Positions 34,537-43,787 of a stretch of 64,000 nt of DNA are shown one piece after another. Made by a program: the position numbers and the translations under genes. The DNA comes from JBPOFY01 sp051252415 (GTDB lineage: Bacteria > Verrucomicrobiota > Verrucomicrobiia > Opitutales > Coraliomargaritaceae): assembly GCA_051252415.1 (NCBI GenBank), contig JBPOGA010000011.1, positions 49,810-113,809 of the forward strand. The letters run 5' to 3'. The notes below the pieces were generated by a model that was not told where the DNA came from, made no database searches, and saw nothing but the letters and a program-made list of their open reading frames with translations. The stretch's first letter is position 1. Every line of letters starts with the position of its first letter.

Positions 34537-36516
34537 TTAGTTCCAGATAACTGGCATAAAGACTGTCATTTCAGCCTCACCGCGGTTACTCCAGGCGTAG
34601 TATGGCACAAACTGTGCATCGTGTGGAATGAACTCAGGCTTCTTCACAGAGGAATACATCCCCTCATCGGCCTGATCCTTGCGTAAGAGAATCTTGCCAT
34701 GCACTGTAGTGAGTCCACCGAGGAGGTCCGGTTGATACTTATAGACGAGCTCGGAACTACCAGAAACATAGGCTTCCACAATACGAGCGTCTTTAGGCAA
34801 GTCAGGTGATTCGAGGCAATAGACCACTGGGCCGCGCTTAATGGCGACCTGGTTGCGCACTTCTTCGATGCGTGAATGCCCTTCGATGAAGCGAATATTC
34901 ATGGGGAATACGATCTCGATGCTGTCTCCCGCTTTCCATTGACGCTCGATCTTAGTGAATTGCCCTGCAATGACCTCAGAACCAAGATCGTCGCCATTGA
35001 GCTTAATCGTTGTATTGTGCGCCCAATCTGGGACACGAAGCAAAATCTCAAATGCGTCCTGCTTACACGAATCGATCGTAATGTTGACGGCGCCCTCCCA
35101 CGGATACTGAGTCGCTTGTTTGAGTCGAAGCTCGGAGCCGTCTAACAATGTCGTGGATAGCTCGTTGCCGCCATACAAATTCACCGCGACACCGTTTTCA
35201 ACAAGGCTGTATGCCCAGGTGCAAGTTTTCGCGATGGTGCGCACCAAATTCGGCGGGCAGCAGAAGCAGTAAAGGTAAGGCAAGCGATCCGGCGACTCAG
35301 TGTTCATCACCGAATAGTCACGCGCACCTTCGATCTTACGCAGCGGGTTCGCATAGTAGTATTTCTTACCGCAGACGCTAATTCCAGATAGGCTACTATT
35401 GAGCAGCACTAACTCCATGATGTCAGCGTATTTCGATTCGCCTTTGATGCCCAACATACGGTGGCTGAACATCGCATTACAGATGTTCGCACAGGTCTCG
35501 TTGTAGGCAGTCATGTTCGGCATCATGTATTCATCGATGAAGCCTTCTTCGATCATGTCACGACGAGAGGACGCACCGTAGTGCGTCTGACCGACCGCCC
35601 CCGTGGCATACATTTTCTTGGTCGTCACATTCTCCCACAGGCGGTCTAAGGCATCAATCAGCGCCGTTTCACCAGTCTCAGAGTAAACGTCGGCCGCACC
35701 GGCGTAGTAATACAGCGCGAGCACAGCATGCCCCACCGCTTCGGTCTCTTCGCGCAAGGGCACACGCTCTTGCACCATGTCACCAATCGGATAGCCCACG
35801 GTGCTAGAATCATGCACCATTTCAGATTGCCCACGGTTGTTGATAAAGATCTCCGCAAGTTCCAAATAGCGCTTGTCTTTAACAGTGCGGTATAGCTCCA
35901 CCAACCCCATGATTTGAGTTTGATTGAAACCGAACCGTGAAAGCTCTTTCGGGCATGGATTAAACAATCGGCACAGTAGATCGGCATTCTTAATCGCGAG
36001 ATCGAGGAAGTTAGTCTTCCCTGTCATACGATAGTGGATACACGCAGTCGTATAAAGGTGCCCACAGTTATACATCTCGTGATACTTACGATTCGAGAAG
36101 TGCTCGATACCTTTACTCTGAATATAGGCGTGTAGATAGCCGTCCTCATCCTGCGCTTGAGCGAGGATATCGATGATCTCATCGAGATCCGTCAGTATCG
36201 ATTCGTCGCTATTCAATCCGTAAATATAGCAAGCGGCCTCCATCCATTTAAAGAAGTCGGCATCATGCCAAAATTCCCCTTGATGCTCACCGTCTTTCAG
36301 ACCCGCTACGATTTTGAAATTATTCAGCCCATGGCCAATATCCCCTTTTAACAGCGAGCCCATGTAGGGAACCATCACCTCTTCGCAGAGCTTGATCTTG
36401 TCCGCCCAAAAACCCTCCGACCAGCGGCAATCACCGTGGTTAATCGAGCGGAGCGTGACGTGTGGACTCTCCGAAGTGTTTAACTCTGTTTTTGTGTGAA
36501 TAGTTGTGGCCGTCAT
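34537..36516 (-). CDS. GH127-family glycosidase, candidate 3,6-anhydro-D-galactosidase
   Basis: A 659-residue (alpha/alpha)6 enzyme without a signal peptide. The GH127 zinc-cysteine active site is present: EEGF (Glu323/324, acid/base region), NETCANIC (Glu340 and Cys342) and CFCCPPN (Cys419/Cys420, the nucleophile pair). Founding members release beta-L-arabinofuranose, but GH127 enzymes of marine carrageenan degraders remove 3,6-anhydro-D-galactose. Beside an anhydrogalactose pathway, the second activity is the better guess. It probably acts in the cytoplasm after MFS import. It lies 21 bp downstream of the MFS gene. Confidence 0.85.
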   Translation of the reverse strand: MTATTIHTKTELNTSESPHVTLRSINHGDCRWSEGFWADKIKLCEEVMVPYMGSLLKGDIGHGLNNFKIVAGLKDGEHQGEFWHDADFFKWMEAACYIYGLNSDESILTDLDEIIDILAQAQDEDGYLHAYIQSKGIEHFSNRKYHEMYNCGHLYTTACIHYRMTGKTNFLDLAIKNADLLCRLFNPCPKELSRFGFNQTQIMGLVELYRTVKDKRYLELAEIFINNRGQSEMVHDSSTVGYPIGDMVQERVPLREETEAVGHAVLALYYYAGAADVYSETGETALIDALDRLWENVTTKKMYATGAVGQTHYGASSRRDMIEEGFIDEYMMPNMTAYNETCANICNAMFSHRMLGIKGESKYADIMELVLLNSSLSGISVCGKKYYYANPLRKIEGARDYSVMNTESPDRLPYLYCFCCPPNLVRTIAKTCTWAYSLVENGVAVNLYGGNELSTTLLDGSELRLKQATQYPWEGAVNITIDSCKQDAFEILLRVPDWAHNTTIKLNGDDLGSEVIAGQFTKIERQWKAGDSIEIVFPMNIRFIEGHSRIEEVRNQVAIKRGPVVYCLESPDLPKDARIVEAYVSGSSELVYKYQPDLLGGLTTVHGKILLRKDQADEGMYSSVKKPEFIPHDAQFVPYYAWSNRGEAEMTVFMPVIWN

Positions 36517-36537
36517 TTAAATTCTATACTGAAAATG

Positions 36538-38181
36538 TTACTTCGATTGGAATGCGGTTTGGATCTCTTCAATACTTAAACCCTTTGTTTCTTTTAGCGT
36601 GAAAAACAGAACCATTAAGCCAATGGCCACAGTCACTCCATAGCAGAGGAAGATTGCGCTCATCCCCATATTCTCGAGCTGCCACGGGAAGAATTGCTGC
36701 ACCACATAGTTCACCAAACTACTCACAATGGCAAAGAAAGGAATCGCAATGCCACGAACCGTGATAGGGAAAATTTCAGAGAAGAGAACCCACATGATCG
36801 GTCCAATCGAAATATGGAAAGCAGCGACGACACTTAAGATACAAACCAGCACCAGTGTGGCATTCATATTGATTGCCTTGGCCAAGATAGCGTTTTGATG
36901 CTTCGCAACGACGTCTTCGCCGATAGCAGCCTTCAACGCATTCTTAAATGCGATATCACTTGAATACTCAGTATCAACAATCGAGCCAAGAGAAGCACCC
37001 ATGGATGAACTCATCGACGAAGTTGCAGCCGCTTCACCAGCTACAAGGGCATCTGCTGCAGCTTCGGCTTCGCCCGCTTCAGCCATTTGCACGATTTCTG
37101 TAACATCGTCGGCAGTGATCACATAACGAGCTTGATTGAATGCATAAGAACTTAGCCCTAGGCTAATGATCACCCAGAGCAATCCACCAATGACCAGTGG
37201 ACGACGGCCGAGCTTATCAACCAGCAACAGACCCAAGACAGTAAAGACCAAACCGGTCAACCCCACCCAAATGGCTTGAGTAAAGGCTGCATCGCTCCCA
37301 GCTCCAAGTTGCTGAAAGACTGTCGGAGCATACACGAGAATCGCGTTGATACCTGTCGCTTGCTGAGCCACCGCGATGGTAAAAGCAATCACTAGGGTTA
37401 AGCGCATAGGCTTACTAAATATTTCCTTAATCTGAGAGCCAATGGTATGCTTCTCAGAGCCATGCTGCAGGCTCGTCTGCATGTCCGATACATGATGGTC
37501 AATTTCTGACTCTGGTAGTAGCTTACGCAGCACGTTCTTGGTATCTTCGACTCGATCCTGAATGATCAGCCAATATGGGCTTTCAGGGATCTTGATCAGC
37601 AAAAACAACCACAACAGCGCAAAAGGGATTTCAGAACCCAGCATCCAACGCCAAGTCTCGGTATCGACCATCAAACTTTGAGACAGCGCAGAGCCGGATT
37701 CGGCCATTTTAAAGATGAAGTGGTTGACGAAATAAGCCCCCGAAAGCCCGACAACGATGTTGATCTGCGTCATGGAGACGAGCTTGCCACGATACTGCGG
37801 CGGCGCGATCTCGCCGATATACATGGACGCCAGCGTGATAGAGCTAAAGGCAAGCCCACCCAAGAAACGTGCAGCCACTAGCATCTCGAAGCTGGTGGCA
37901 AACGCTGAGCCCAAGGCCGAGATCAGATATAAAACCGCGATCAGTAGAATGGCAGGCTTACGGCCAAACTTATCACTGATATAGCCTGCAAAAGGTAAGG
38001 CGATTAGAACACCCAGAGCCGGTGCGCTGGCCGCCGTGCCGACTTCAAGGGCGCTCAGGCCAAATTCAACAATTAAGAAGTCGAGCGTTCCTGAAATAAG
38101 AACCGCATCTAGACCGAAAAGAAAGCCACCCATCGCCACAATCGTGGCATAGATGAAGGCATTAGTTTTGTGGGATAACAT
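36538..38181 (-). CDS. MFS sugar porter with a long periplasmic insertion
   Basis: A 12-helix sugar transporter of the SP family (xylose/galactose/glucose symporter type), 547 residues. The family signatures DKFGRKP (70-76), PESPYW (199-204), DKLGRRP (322-328) and the C-terminal KETKGLSIEEIQ are present. Between helices 9 and 10, residues about 350-440 form an Ala/Glu/Ser-rich hydrophilic insertion (AEAGEAEAAADALVAGEAAA) not usual in the family. It likely imports galactan mono- or oligosaccharides from the periplasm. It is the first gene of the GH127-GH-A-GH16-sulfatase run; the 281 bp upstream probably hold its promoter. Confidence 0.88.
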   Translation of the reverse strand: MLSHKTNAFIYATIVAMGGFLFGLDAVLISGTLDFLIVEFGLSALEVGTAASAPALGVLIALPFAGYISDKFGRKPAILLIAVLYLISALGSAFATSFEMLVAARFLGGLAFSSITLASMYIGEIAPPQYRGKLVSMTQINIVVGLSGAYFVNHFIFKMAESGSALSQSLMVDTETWRWMLGSEIPFALLWLFLLIKIPESPYWLIIQDRVEDTKNVLRKLLPESEIDHHVSDMQTSLQHGSEKHTIGSQIKEIFSKPMRLTLVIAFTIAVAQQATGINAILVYAPTVFQQLGAGSDAAFTQAIWVGLTGLVFTVLGLLLVDKLGRRPLVIGGLLWVIISLGLSSYAFNQARYVITADDVTEIVQMAEAGEAEAAADALVAGEAAATSSMSSSMGASLGSIVDTEYSSDIAFKNALKAAIGEDVVAKHQNAILAKAINMNATLVLVCILSVVAAFHISIGPIMWVLFSEIFPITVRGIAIPFFAIVSSLVNYVVQQFFPWQLENMGMSAIFLCYGVTVAIGLMVLFFTLKETKGLSIEEIQTAFQSK

Positions 38182-38462
38182 AATAATTGGGGCAACCGTA
38201 AGGTCGTATTTTGCGCGACAATCAGCGATTTCGCTAGGTTTAAGCAGCTATTCTAGCATCGAAGCAGATAAAGTGAAATGACCATTTCTTTAAACAACAT
38301 GGAAATTACACTTATTCACGTGGCTCCATATTTTTGATCTAACTTCCTACAGGCGCCTCAGGATAAATAGAGCGAGTATTCATACAACATGCCAAAGCTG
38401 TTACGGCATCTTCCACAAAGCATAAAGATTCTAGCAGAATACTCGCGACCGCAGAAGGCTGG

Positions 38463-40376
38463 TTACTTCAACTTTCCAGCTGAAACGATCTGATTGAGCT
38501 TACCAATCACAACTTCCTGTGTCTCGCCGTTTGACCAACGAACGACGGCACTATCAATCTGATCCTCAGAGCCAAGGCCGATGTGTAGATAGTCGTCTAA
38601 GCTGTGAGAAAATGGTGCCGATGATGCACCAACCACCCGCTTGTAAAATTTATCCCCCACTTTAACCGTCAGTATGGCTCCATTCGAAGTCGACTTACCC
38701 GACGGAGAACTACCAACGTTCACGACGATATAATTCGCCCCGTCCCGCTTGATGAGATTATTAGTCAACAAATGCCAACGACCACGCTCGGTTGAATAAA
38801 TAATATCAAGGTCACCGTCTTGATCATAATCAAATGCTTCGGCGGAAGCACCGGATGCGCCCAACTCTTTGGCGACAATTCCATGATCTGCAACCTTCAC
38901 AAAGGATTCACCCTGTTGATTCAGATACAATATCTGCTCTGTCGCCATTGTGGGATCACCGTGTGGCACGACAAAAAGGTCAACCCATCCATCGTTGTTA
39001 AAGTCTGCTGCAACAGCACTGCCAGTTTGCTCGTTAATCGAAATCCCCATCGGTTTGCTCACTTCGACAAACAGTCCATCACGATTTTCAAACAGCTTTG
39101 CTGGTAATTGCTTCCTCGGTTCGATGTCTTCATCTTTAACGACTGGCTCTTCGATCACTCCAAGAACAACACCTGAGGTCGCTGACTTGGTCTTACCACC
39201 GATACGCCAGACGCCTTCGCCAAGGTATCCAATATTTAGACCATTCTTGGTGACTTCTTCTGGCCAGCCCATCGCGTCTCCAGGACTCAATGTAATTTCA
39301 CGTCCACCATGATGGCCGACGTCAAACTCTAGCTGTTTGGTTCCAGCACCGACGAAGACATCAAAGTTTGGATAGGCCATCTGCAGATTAGTCATACGGA
39401 AGTCGCCATCGACCTTCAAGTCGTAGTAAAACTCCACATCCTTCACAAACGCCGCGAAGGTATAATACGCGAAGGTCTGAGTCTCGGCATCGTAATCGAC
39501 CCGCTTACTGAATGGGTGGTCGGCTCGCGTCACAAAGAGGTCAAAATCGCCATCGTTATCATAGTCGATTTCAGTGAGACTGGACACAAATGTGGTCTTA
39601 CGCAGTTGCTTCAACACACTGTTGGACACATTCGAGAACGCGAGTCCCTCGCCCCCCTGTGCTGCGACCATATCCTTACCGCCGTAGAAGATGAGGTCTG
39701 TATCCCCGTCATTATTAAAATCAGTCACTAACATGCGGAAGCCCATCCACATCGCATGAGGCAGACGTGAAGCAAATTCAAACTCGAGGTCGCTGGTGTT
39801 GTCGTAGAGAAAATTAGCGCCTTCTTCTTTTTGTATTTTCGTTTTGAGCGGAAATGCAGAAAGCGCCAACTCCAGCGAGCCGTCATTATCGGCATCAATC
39901 AACTTCGCCGCCCGTCCACGACTCCGTTCGAAATCAGTGTATTCGTCGCCGCCTTCTACTGTGCGGTCTTTATTCACCGTATAGAATACCGGATTACTAG
40001 GCTTAGTGCCACCTCCGCCGCCTGGATACACAATCACATCCATGCGTCCGTCCTTATCAATATCTCCTGCGGCTACCCCATGAGTATCTCCACCGACAAG
40101 TTTTTGAGGCTTAGAAAACACGCCGCCTTCATTCCAATAAATGTTCGCAGCCTGCCCATGCTCGGTGAGCACGAGGTCTACATTACCATCACGATCCAAG
40201 TCAGCAACGAGAGCATTGTCCCACTTTCTTCGGGAACGACTTTCAAGAGGGATCACATCATGACTCGCCTCGGTGAATGCGACATCCCGAGTCGTATGCG
40301 TATCCGCAGATAATTCAATAGGGAGGCAAGATGCTAAGACGCCTAAGGCGATCAGTGCTGGAATAGATACTTTCAT
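38463..40376 (-). CDS. Secreted FG-GAP/VCBS-repeat protein with ASPIC/UnbV C-terminus
   Basis: A 637-residue exported protein (signal peptide MKVSIPALIALGVLASCLPIELSADT). Seven calcium-loop repeats of the D-x-D-x-D-G type are visible: DLDRDGNVDLVL, DIDKDGRMDVIV, DADNDGSLELAL, DFNNDGDTDLIF, DYDNDGDFDLFV, DFNNDGWVDLFV and DYDQDGDLDIIY, forming a beta-propeller. The C-terminus (VVRWSNGETQEVV) matches ASPIC/UnbV. No catalytic site is recognised. A surface glycan-binding or adhesion role is plausible. It follows kdgK, separated by a sulfatase gene fragment. Confidence 0.85.
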   Translation of the reverse strand: MKVSIPALIALGVLASCLPIELSADTHTTRDVAFTEASHDVIPLESRSRRKWDNALVADLDRDGNVDLVLTEHGQAANIYWNEGGVFSKPQKLVGGDTHGVAAGDIDKDGRMDVIVYPGGGGGTKPSNPVFYTVNKDRTVEGGDEYTDFERSRGRAAKLIDADNDGSLELALSAFPLKTKIQKEEGANFLYDNTSDLEFEFASRLPHAMWMGFRMLVTDFNNDGDTDLIFYGGKDMVAAQGGEGLAFSNVSNSVLKQLRKTTFVSSLTEIDYDNDGDFDLFVTRADHPFSKRVDYDAETQTFAYYTFAAFVKDVEFYYDLKVDGDFRMTNLQMAYPNFDVFVGAGTKQLEFDVGHHGGREITLSPGDAMGWPEEVTKNGLNIGYLGEGVWRIGGKTKSATSGVVLGVIEEPVVKDEDIEPRKQLPAKLFENRDGLFVEVSKPMGISINEQTGSAVAADFNNDGWVDLFVVPHGDPTMATEQILYLNQQGESFVKVADHGIVAKELGASGASAEAFDYDQDGDLDIIYSTERGRWHLLTNNLIKRDGANYIVVNVGSSPSGKSTSNGAILTVKVGDKFYKRVVGASSAPFSHSLDDYLHIGLGSEDQIDSAVVRWSNGETQEVVIGKLNQIVSAGKLK

Positions 40377-40479
40377 AATTTAGGTATTGTTTGGAGATTA
40401 TAGAAGGGGAATTTGATCAATATGCTTTATCGTCGGGTTGCAGATAATGCTCTGCGGGCAGAAAAAACGCTCGTCATAA

Positions 40480-40551
40480 TTAATTAAATTTCAACAAACG
40501 GTCCAAATCGCCAGCGCCTTCAGAATCCCAGAGTGTCTCATTGAGTAGTCG
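40480..40551 (-). pseudogene. C-terminal fragment of a lost S1 sulfatase gene
   Basis: On the minus strand the frame ending in TAA (40480-40482) reads LWDSEGAGDLDRLL then KFN. The intact sulfatase at 47377-48807 ends LWDDEGTGDLDKLL then EMR, so 11 of those 14 residues are identical. Only this tail remains, in the 196-bp gap between kdgK and the FG-GAP gene. Confidence 0.68.
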
Positions 40552-40572
40552 AATTAACGTAAATTCGAGAGG

Positions 40573-41667
40573 CTAGCGCACCACTCGTCCCGATGCCGAA
40601 CCGCCCATCAACGCTTCCACTTCTGAACGCGTCGAAAAGTTAAAATCACCTTTGATCGAATGTTTCAGGCAAGATGCTGCGACTGCATATTTAACCGCAG
40701 TTTGCGGTTCGCTAAGCTCGGGTGTTGTCAGTGCAAAAATCAACCCACCCGCAAACGAATCGCCTCCGCCAACGCGATCGACAATGTTCTTAATCTGATA
40801 AGACTGATAAGTGCCCTCTAGATCAAGCGGCGCGAATACAGCCTGATCGATCGTGGGATCGTAGAGCATCGCGCCCCAGTTATTATGCGTCGCGGATAGG
40901 CTCTCACGCAGCGTGATGGCGACTTTGCTAACATTGGGAAATTGCTTCACCACTTGACGAGCTACATCTGGATAACGTGAAGTATCGAGCGCACCAGCGT
41001 TTACATCTGTATCACCTGCTTGAATACCGAGCACATCGTGACAGTCTTCTTCATTGGCAATGATCACGTCGACGAAAGGTAGGATTTCCTGCATTGTTTC
41101 CTTCGCGAGTTCACGCGCAGACTTACCGCTGTCCCACTTCCATAGTTTGCCTCGAAAATTAAGGTCTATTGAAACCTGTGCCCCTGCAGCCTTGGCTTTT
41201 TGAGCAGCCACCAGAGTCGCTTCGGCGGCATTCTTAGAAAGCGCGGGAGTGATACCGCTCAAGTGTAGCCATTGCGCGCCGTCAAAAATAGCTGCCCAAT
41301 CGTATCGATCCGCAGGCGTGATCGCGATAGCAGAGTCTTCGCGATCATAGATAACATTGCTGGGACGTTGGTTGGCACCAGTCTCTAAAAAGTAGAGCCC
41401 GAGGCGGCCCTCATCCGTGCGCAGGACGTAGCGCGTATCGATGCCCACAGCACGAACAGAATCCATAGTGGCTTCGGCAAGCGCGTGTTTCGGCAGTGCC
41501 GTGACGTAGCGAGCAACACCGCCAAAATTGCAGATCGAAGCGGCGACGCTGGCTTCAGCGCCTGCATAGGTGACGTCGAGTGCGCGCGTCTGACGCAAGC
41601 GTAAGTTTTCAGGTGCAGCCATGCGGCCCATGATTTCTCCAAAAGTAACAACTACATTATTCATCAT
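40573..41667 (-). CDS. kdgK: 2-keto-3-deoxygluconate kinase (PfkB family)
   Basis: A ribokinase-fold kinase of 364 residues that phosphorylates 2-keto-3-deoxy-sugar acids to KDPG or KDPGal. Visible features are the N-terminal VTFGEIMGRMAAPE, the substrate lid region YAGAEASVAASICNFGG, SIDLNFRGKLW and the PfkB signature DRVGGGDSFAGGLIF with the catalytic Asp. It lies 8 bp downstream of the aldolase gene, in the order cycloisomerase-dehydrogenase-aldolase-kinase. This is the third step of the 3,6-anhydrogalactose route; the kinase also serves uronate or galactonate breakdown. Confidence 0.9.
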   Translation of the reverse strand: MMNNVVVTFGEIMGRMAAPENLRLRQTRALDVTYAGAEASVAASICNFGGVARYVTALPKHALAEATMDSVRAVGIDTRYVLRTDEGRLGLYFLETGANQRPSNVIYDREDSAIAITPADRYDWAAIFDGAQWLHLSGITPALSKNAAEATLVAAQKAKAAGAQVSIDLNFRGKLWKWDSGKSARELAKETMQEILPFVDVIIANEEDCHDVLGIQAGDTDVNAGALDTSRYPDVARQVVKQFPNVSKVAITLRESLSATHNNWGAMLYDPTIDQAVFAPLDLEGTYQSYQIKNIVDRVGGGDSFAGGLIFALTTPELSEPQTAVKYAVAASCLKHSIKGDFNFSTRSEVEALMGGSASGRVVR

Positions 41668-41675
41668 AAAATTCC

Positions 41676-42317
41676 TCAGTTTAATTGATCAATCACACTC
41701 CGGGCAGCGGCGGTAATGCCTGTCCAATCTTCGGCTTTGACTAATTCATTCTTCACGATCCATGAGCCGCCGATCACTGAGACATCTGGCTCATCGAGAT
41801 AGGCCAACATGTTCGCGGAATTTAGCCCTCCGAGTGGGAAATATCGAATACCCAAATGTTTATACGGTGCACTCATGCTGCGCAAATAAGGAATACCTCC
41901 ATTTGCCTCCGCGGGAAAGAATTTAACAAAACGGCACCCCAACTCGATCGCGGCCTCCAGTTCGGAGGGCGTTGCGATCCCGGGGCCGAAGGGTAAGCCG
42001 ACTTCATTAGCAGCCTTGACCACATTTGGATTCATTCCAGGCGCGACGGCAAAATCGGCACCAGCCTCTTTCACTTCGGCGGCCTGCTCAGGTGTTAAAA
42101 TCGTGCCGACTCCAACGAGGATACCAGTCTGTGCAGCGCAAATCGCACGCAGTGCATCCATCGCTTTCGCGGTGCGCAAAGTCAGTTCGATGGCATCAAT
42201 GCCACCTGCTTGCAGGGCTTTGACGACAGGCACCGCATGCTCGACTTTATCAATGGAAAAACCGACCACCACTTGGCAGCGTTCCAACCGTTCGAGTATC
42301 TCTTGTGAGAAAGACAT
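41676..42317 (-). CDS. 2-keto-3-deoxy-6-phosphogluconate/galactonate aldolase
   Basis: A class I TIM-barrel aldolase of 213 residues. The Schiff-base Lys132 lies in RFVKFFPAE, the general acid/base Glu44 in AIELT, and GVGTILTPEQ and YFPLGGLN are typical. It cleaves KDPG (or KDPGal) to pyruvate and glyceraldehyde 3-phosphate. It lies 69 bp after the aldehyde dehydrogenase gene and 8 bp before kdgK. It completes the conversion of anhydrogalactose carbon into central metabolism. Whether it prefers the gluco or galacto substrate cannot be told. Confidence 0.92.
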   Translation of the reverse strand: MSFSQEILERLERCQVVVGFSIDKVEHAVPVVKALQAGGIDAIELTLRTAKAMDALRAICAAQTGILVGVGTILTPEQAAEVKEAGADFAVAPGMNPNVVKAANEVGLPFGPGIATPSELEAAIELGCRFVKFFPAEANGGIPYLRSMSAPYKHLGIRYFPLGGLNSANMLAYLDEPDVSVIGGSWIVKNELVKAEDWTGITAAARSVIDQLN

Positions 42318-42386
42318 AAGTATTAAGTAACTCGGTTCTCCTCAGCAGAACCGTCATTCAATTTATTTAGACGAAGACGCCTGTGA

Positions 42387-43784
42387 CTAATCAATCAAAA
42401 CGGAAATACGTTTAAGAGTTAAGAACTCTTCTAAACTATACCGCGAACAATCCTTGCCCACTCCACTCTGCTTGAGTCCCCCATGAGGTAACTGAATCGA
42501 ATAATGCGGTTCGTTCACGCACACACTTCCAGATTTGATATCACGTGCTGCACGCAAGCCTTTGGATAAGTTCGTCGTAAATACGTAAGCCGCGAGACCG
42601 AACTCGGTATCATTGGCTAGTGCGATTTCATCATCAGAATCCGTAAACGAAAGCACAGGAAGCACGGGGCCAAAAATCTCTTCACAAGTCGTGCGCATAC
42701 GACGACTGACGTTACTGAGAATCGTAGGCTCCATAAAGTATCCGTCGCCCTCAACGGCGTGGCCACCGCAAACTAACTCCGCACCATCTGCTTGAGCAGC
42801 AGTTACGAGAGCGAGCACACGCTGGCGCTCTTTATCCGAAATCAAAGGACCCATGACCACTTCAGCTGCGCGCTTTTTCGCCGCCTCAATAAACTGATCA
42901 TAAACACTCTCGTGCACGAAGCAGCGGTTCGGAGAAACACAGACCTGACCAGTATTGGCAAATTTTAGATCTACGATTTTGTTGGCTGCATCTTCGACAT
43001 CTGCATCGGAATAGACCAACACGGGCGCATTGCCGCCCAACTCAACCGAGAAGTGCTTCACGCTACTGCATGAGTTATTCATCACCTCAAGTCCGCCACG
43101 AGTGGATCCGATCATCGTGACCATCGAAGGGATATCACTCTCGAGGAGAAGCTTTGGCACATCATGGTTACCACAGCTAATCACATTGATCACGCCATCT
43201 GGAATACCAGCTTCCTTCGAAAGATAAGCCACTTCAAGCGAAGCTAAAGGCGTCAAAGTCGCAGGCTTCAAAATAATGCTGCAACCAGCAGCTAAAGCGG
43301 GGCCTATTTTGTAACCGACATTCAGTAGTGGGAAATTCCATGCGAGGAACCCGACAACGACACCCAGCGGTTGCCGTTGCACATAGTGAAGAAACCGACC
43401 ATCTGGATCATGTAATACCGGTTGATCCAAGCGCTCAACTTCTTCGACGAAGAAGCGTAGGCAAGTGACTAACATGCCGAAATCGTAGTCCGCATTGTCG
43501 CGCGGCTTACCCGTCTCCTCCATAAGTAGAGTGATGAGACGTTCGCGATTCGTTTCGAGAACATCTGCATAGCGAAGGATGATCACTTTACGTTCGGCCG
43601 GCGACATCGCCGACCAAGTCTCAAAGCCGCTCTGTGCGCTGTCGAGGCAGCCTACGACCAGGTTTTCGCCAAAATCAGGCACCTGTCCGATCACCTTCCC
43701 GGTGGATGGATTAAATACATCGATGGTCTTATCAGTCGAAACTAACTGACCATTGATCCACATTGGATATTGTTTATCTGACAT
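42387..43784 (-). CDS. NAD(P) aldehyde dehydrogenase, candidate 3,6-anhydrogalactose dehydrogenase
   Basis: An ALDH-superfamily enzyme of 465 residues. The general base Glu lies in VELGGNAPV, the catalytic Cys in GQVCVSPNR, and cofactor binding in FLAWNFPLLNVGYKIGPALA. It resembles the succinate-semialdehyde, glycolaldehyde and lactaldehyde group. Beside an enolase-superfamily gene, KDG kinase and KDPG aldolase, the best assignment is oxidation of 3,6-anhydrogalactose to 3,6-anhydrogalactonate. Function is inferred from context. It is 3 bp downstream of the enolase-superfamily gene, so the two are translationally linked. Confidence 0.82.
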   Translation of the reverse strand: MSDKQYPMWINGQLVSTDKTIDVFNPSTGKVIGQVPDFGENLVVGCLDSAQSGFETWSAMSPAERKVIILRYADVLETNRERLITLLMEETGKPRDNADYDFGMLVTCLRFFVEEVERLDQPVLHDPDGRFLHYVQRQPLGVVVGFLAWNFPLLNVGYKIGPALAAGCSIILKPATLTPLASLEVAYLSKEAGIPDGVINVISCGNHDVPKLLLESDIPSMVTMIGSTRGGLEVMNNSCSSVKHFSVELGGNAPVLVYSDADVEDAANKIVDLKFANTGQVCVSPNRCFVHESVYDQFIEAAKKRAAEVVMGPLISDKERQRVLALVTAAQADGAELVCGGHAVEGDGYFMEPTILSNVSRRMRTTCEEIFGPVLPVLSFTDSDDEIALANDTEFGLAAYVFTTNLSKGLRAARDIKSGSVCVNEPHYSIQLPHGGLKQSGVGKDCSRYSLEEFLTLKRISVLID

Positions 43785-43787
43785 CGA

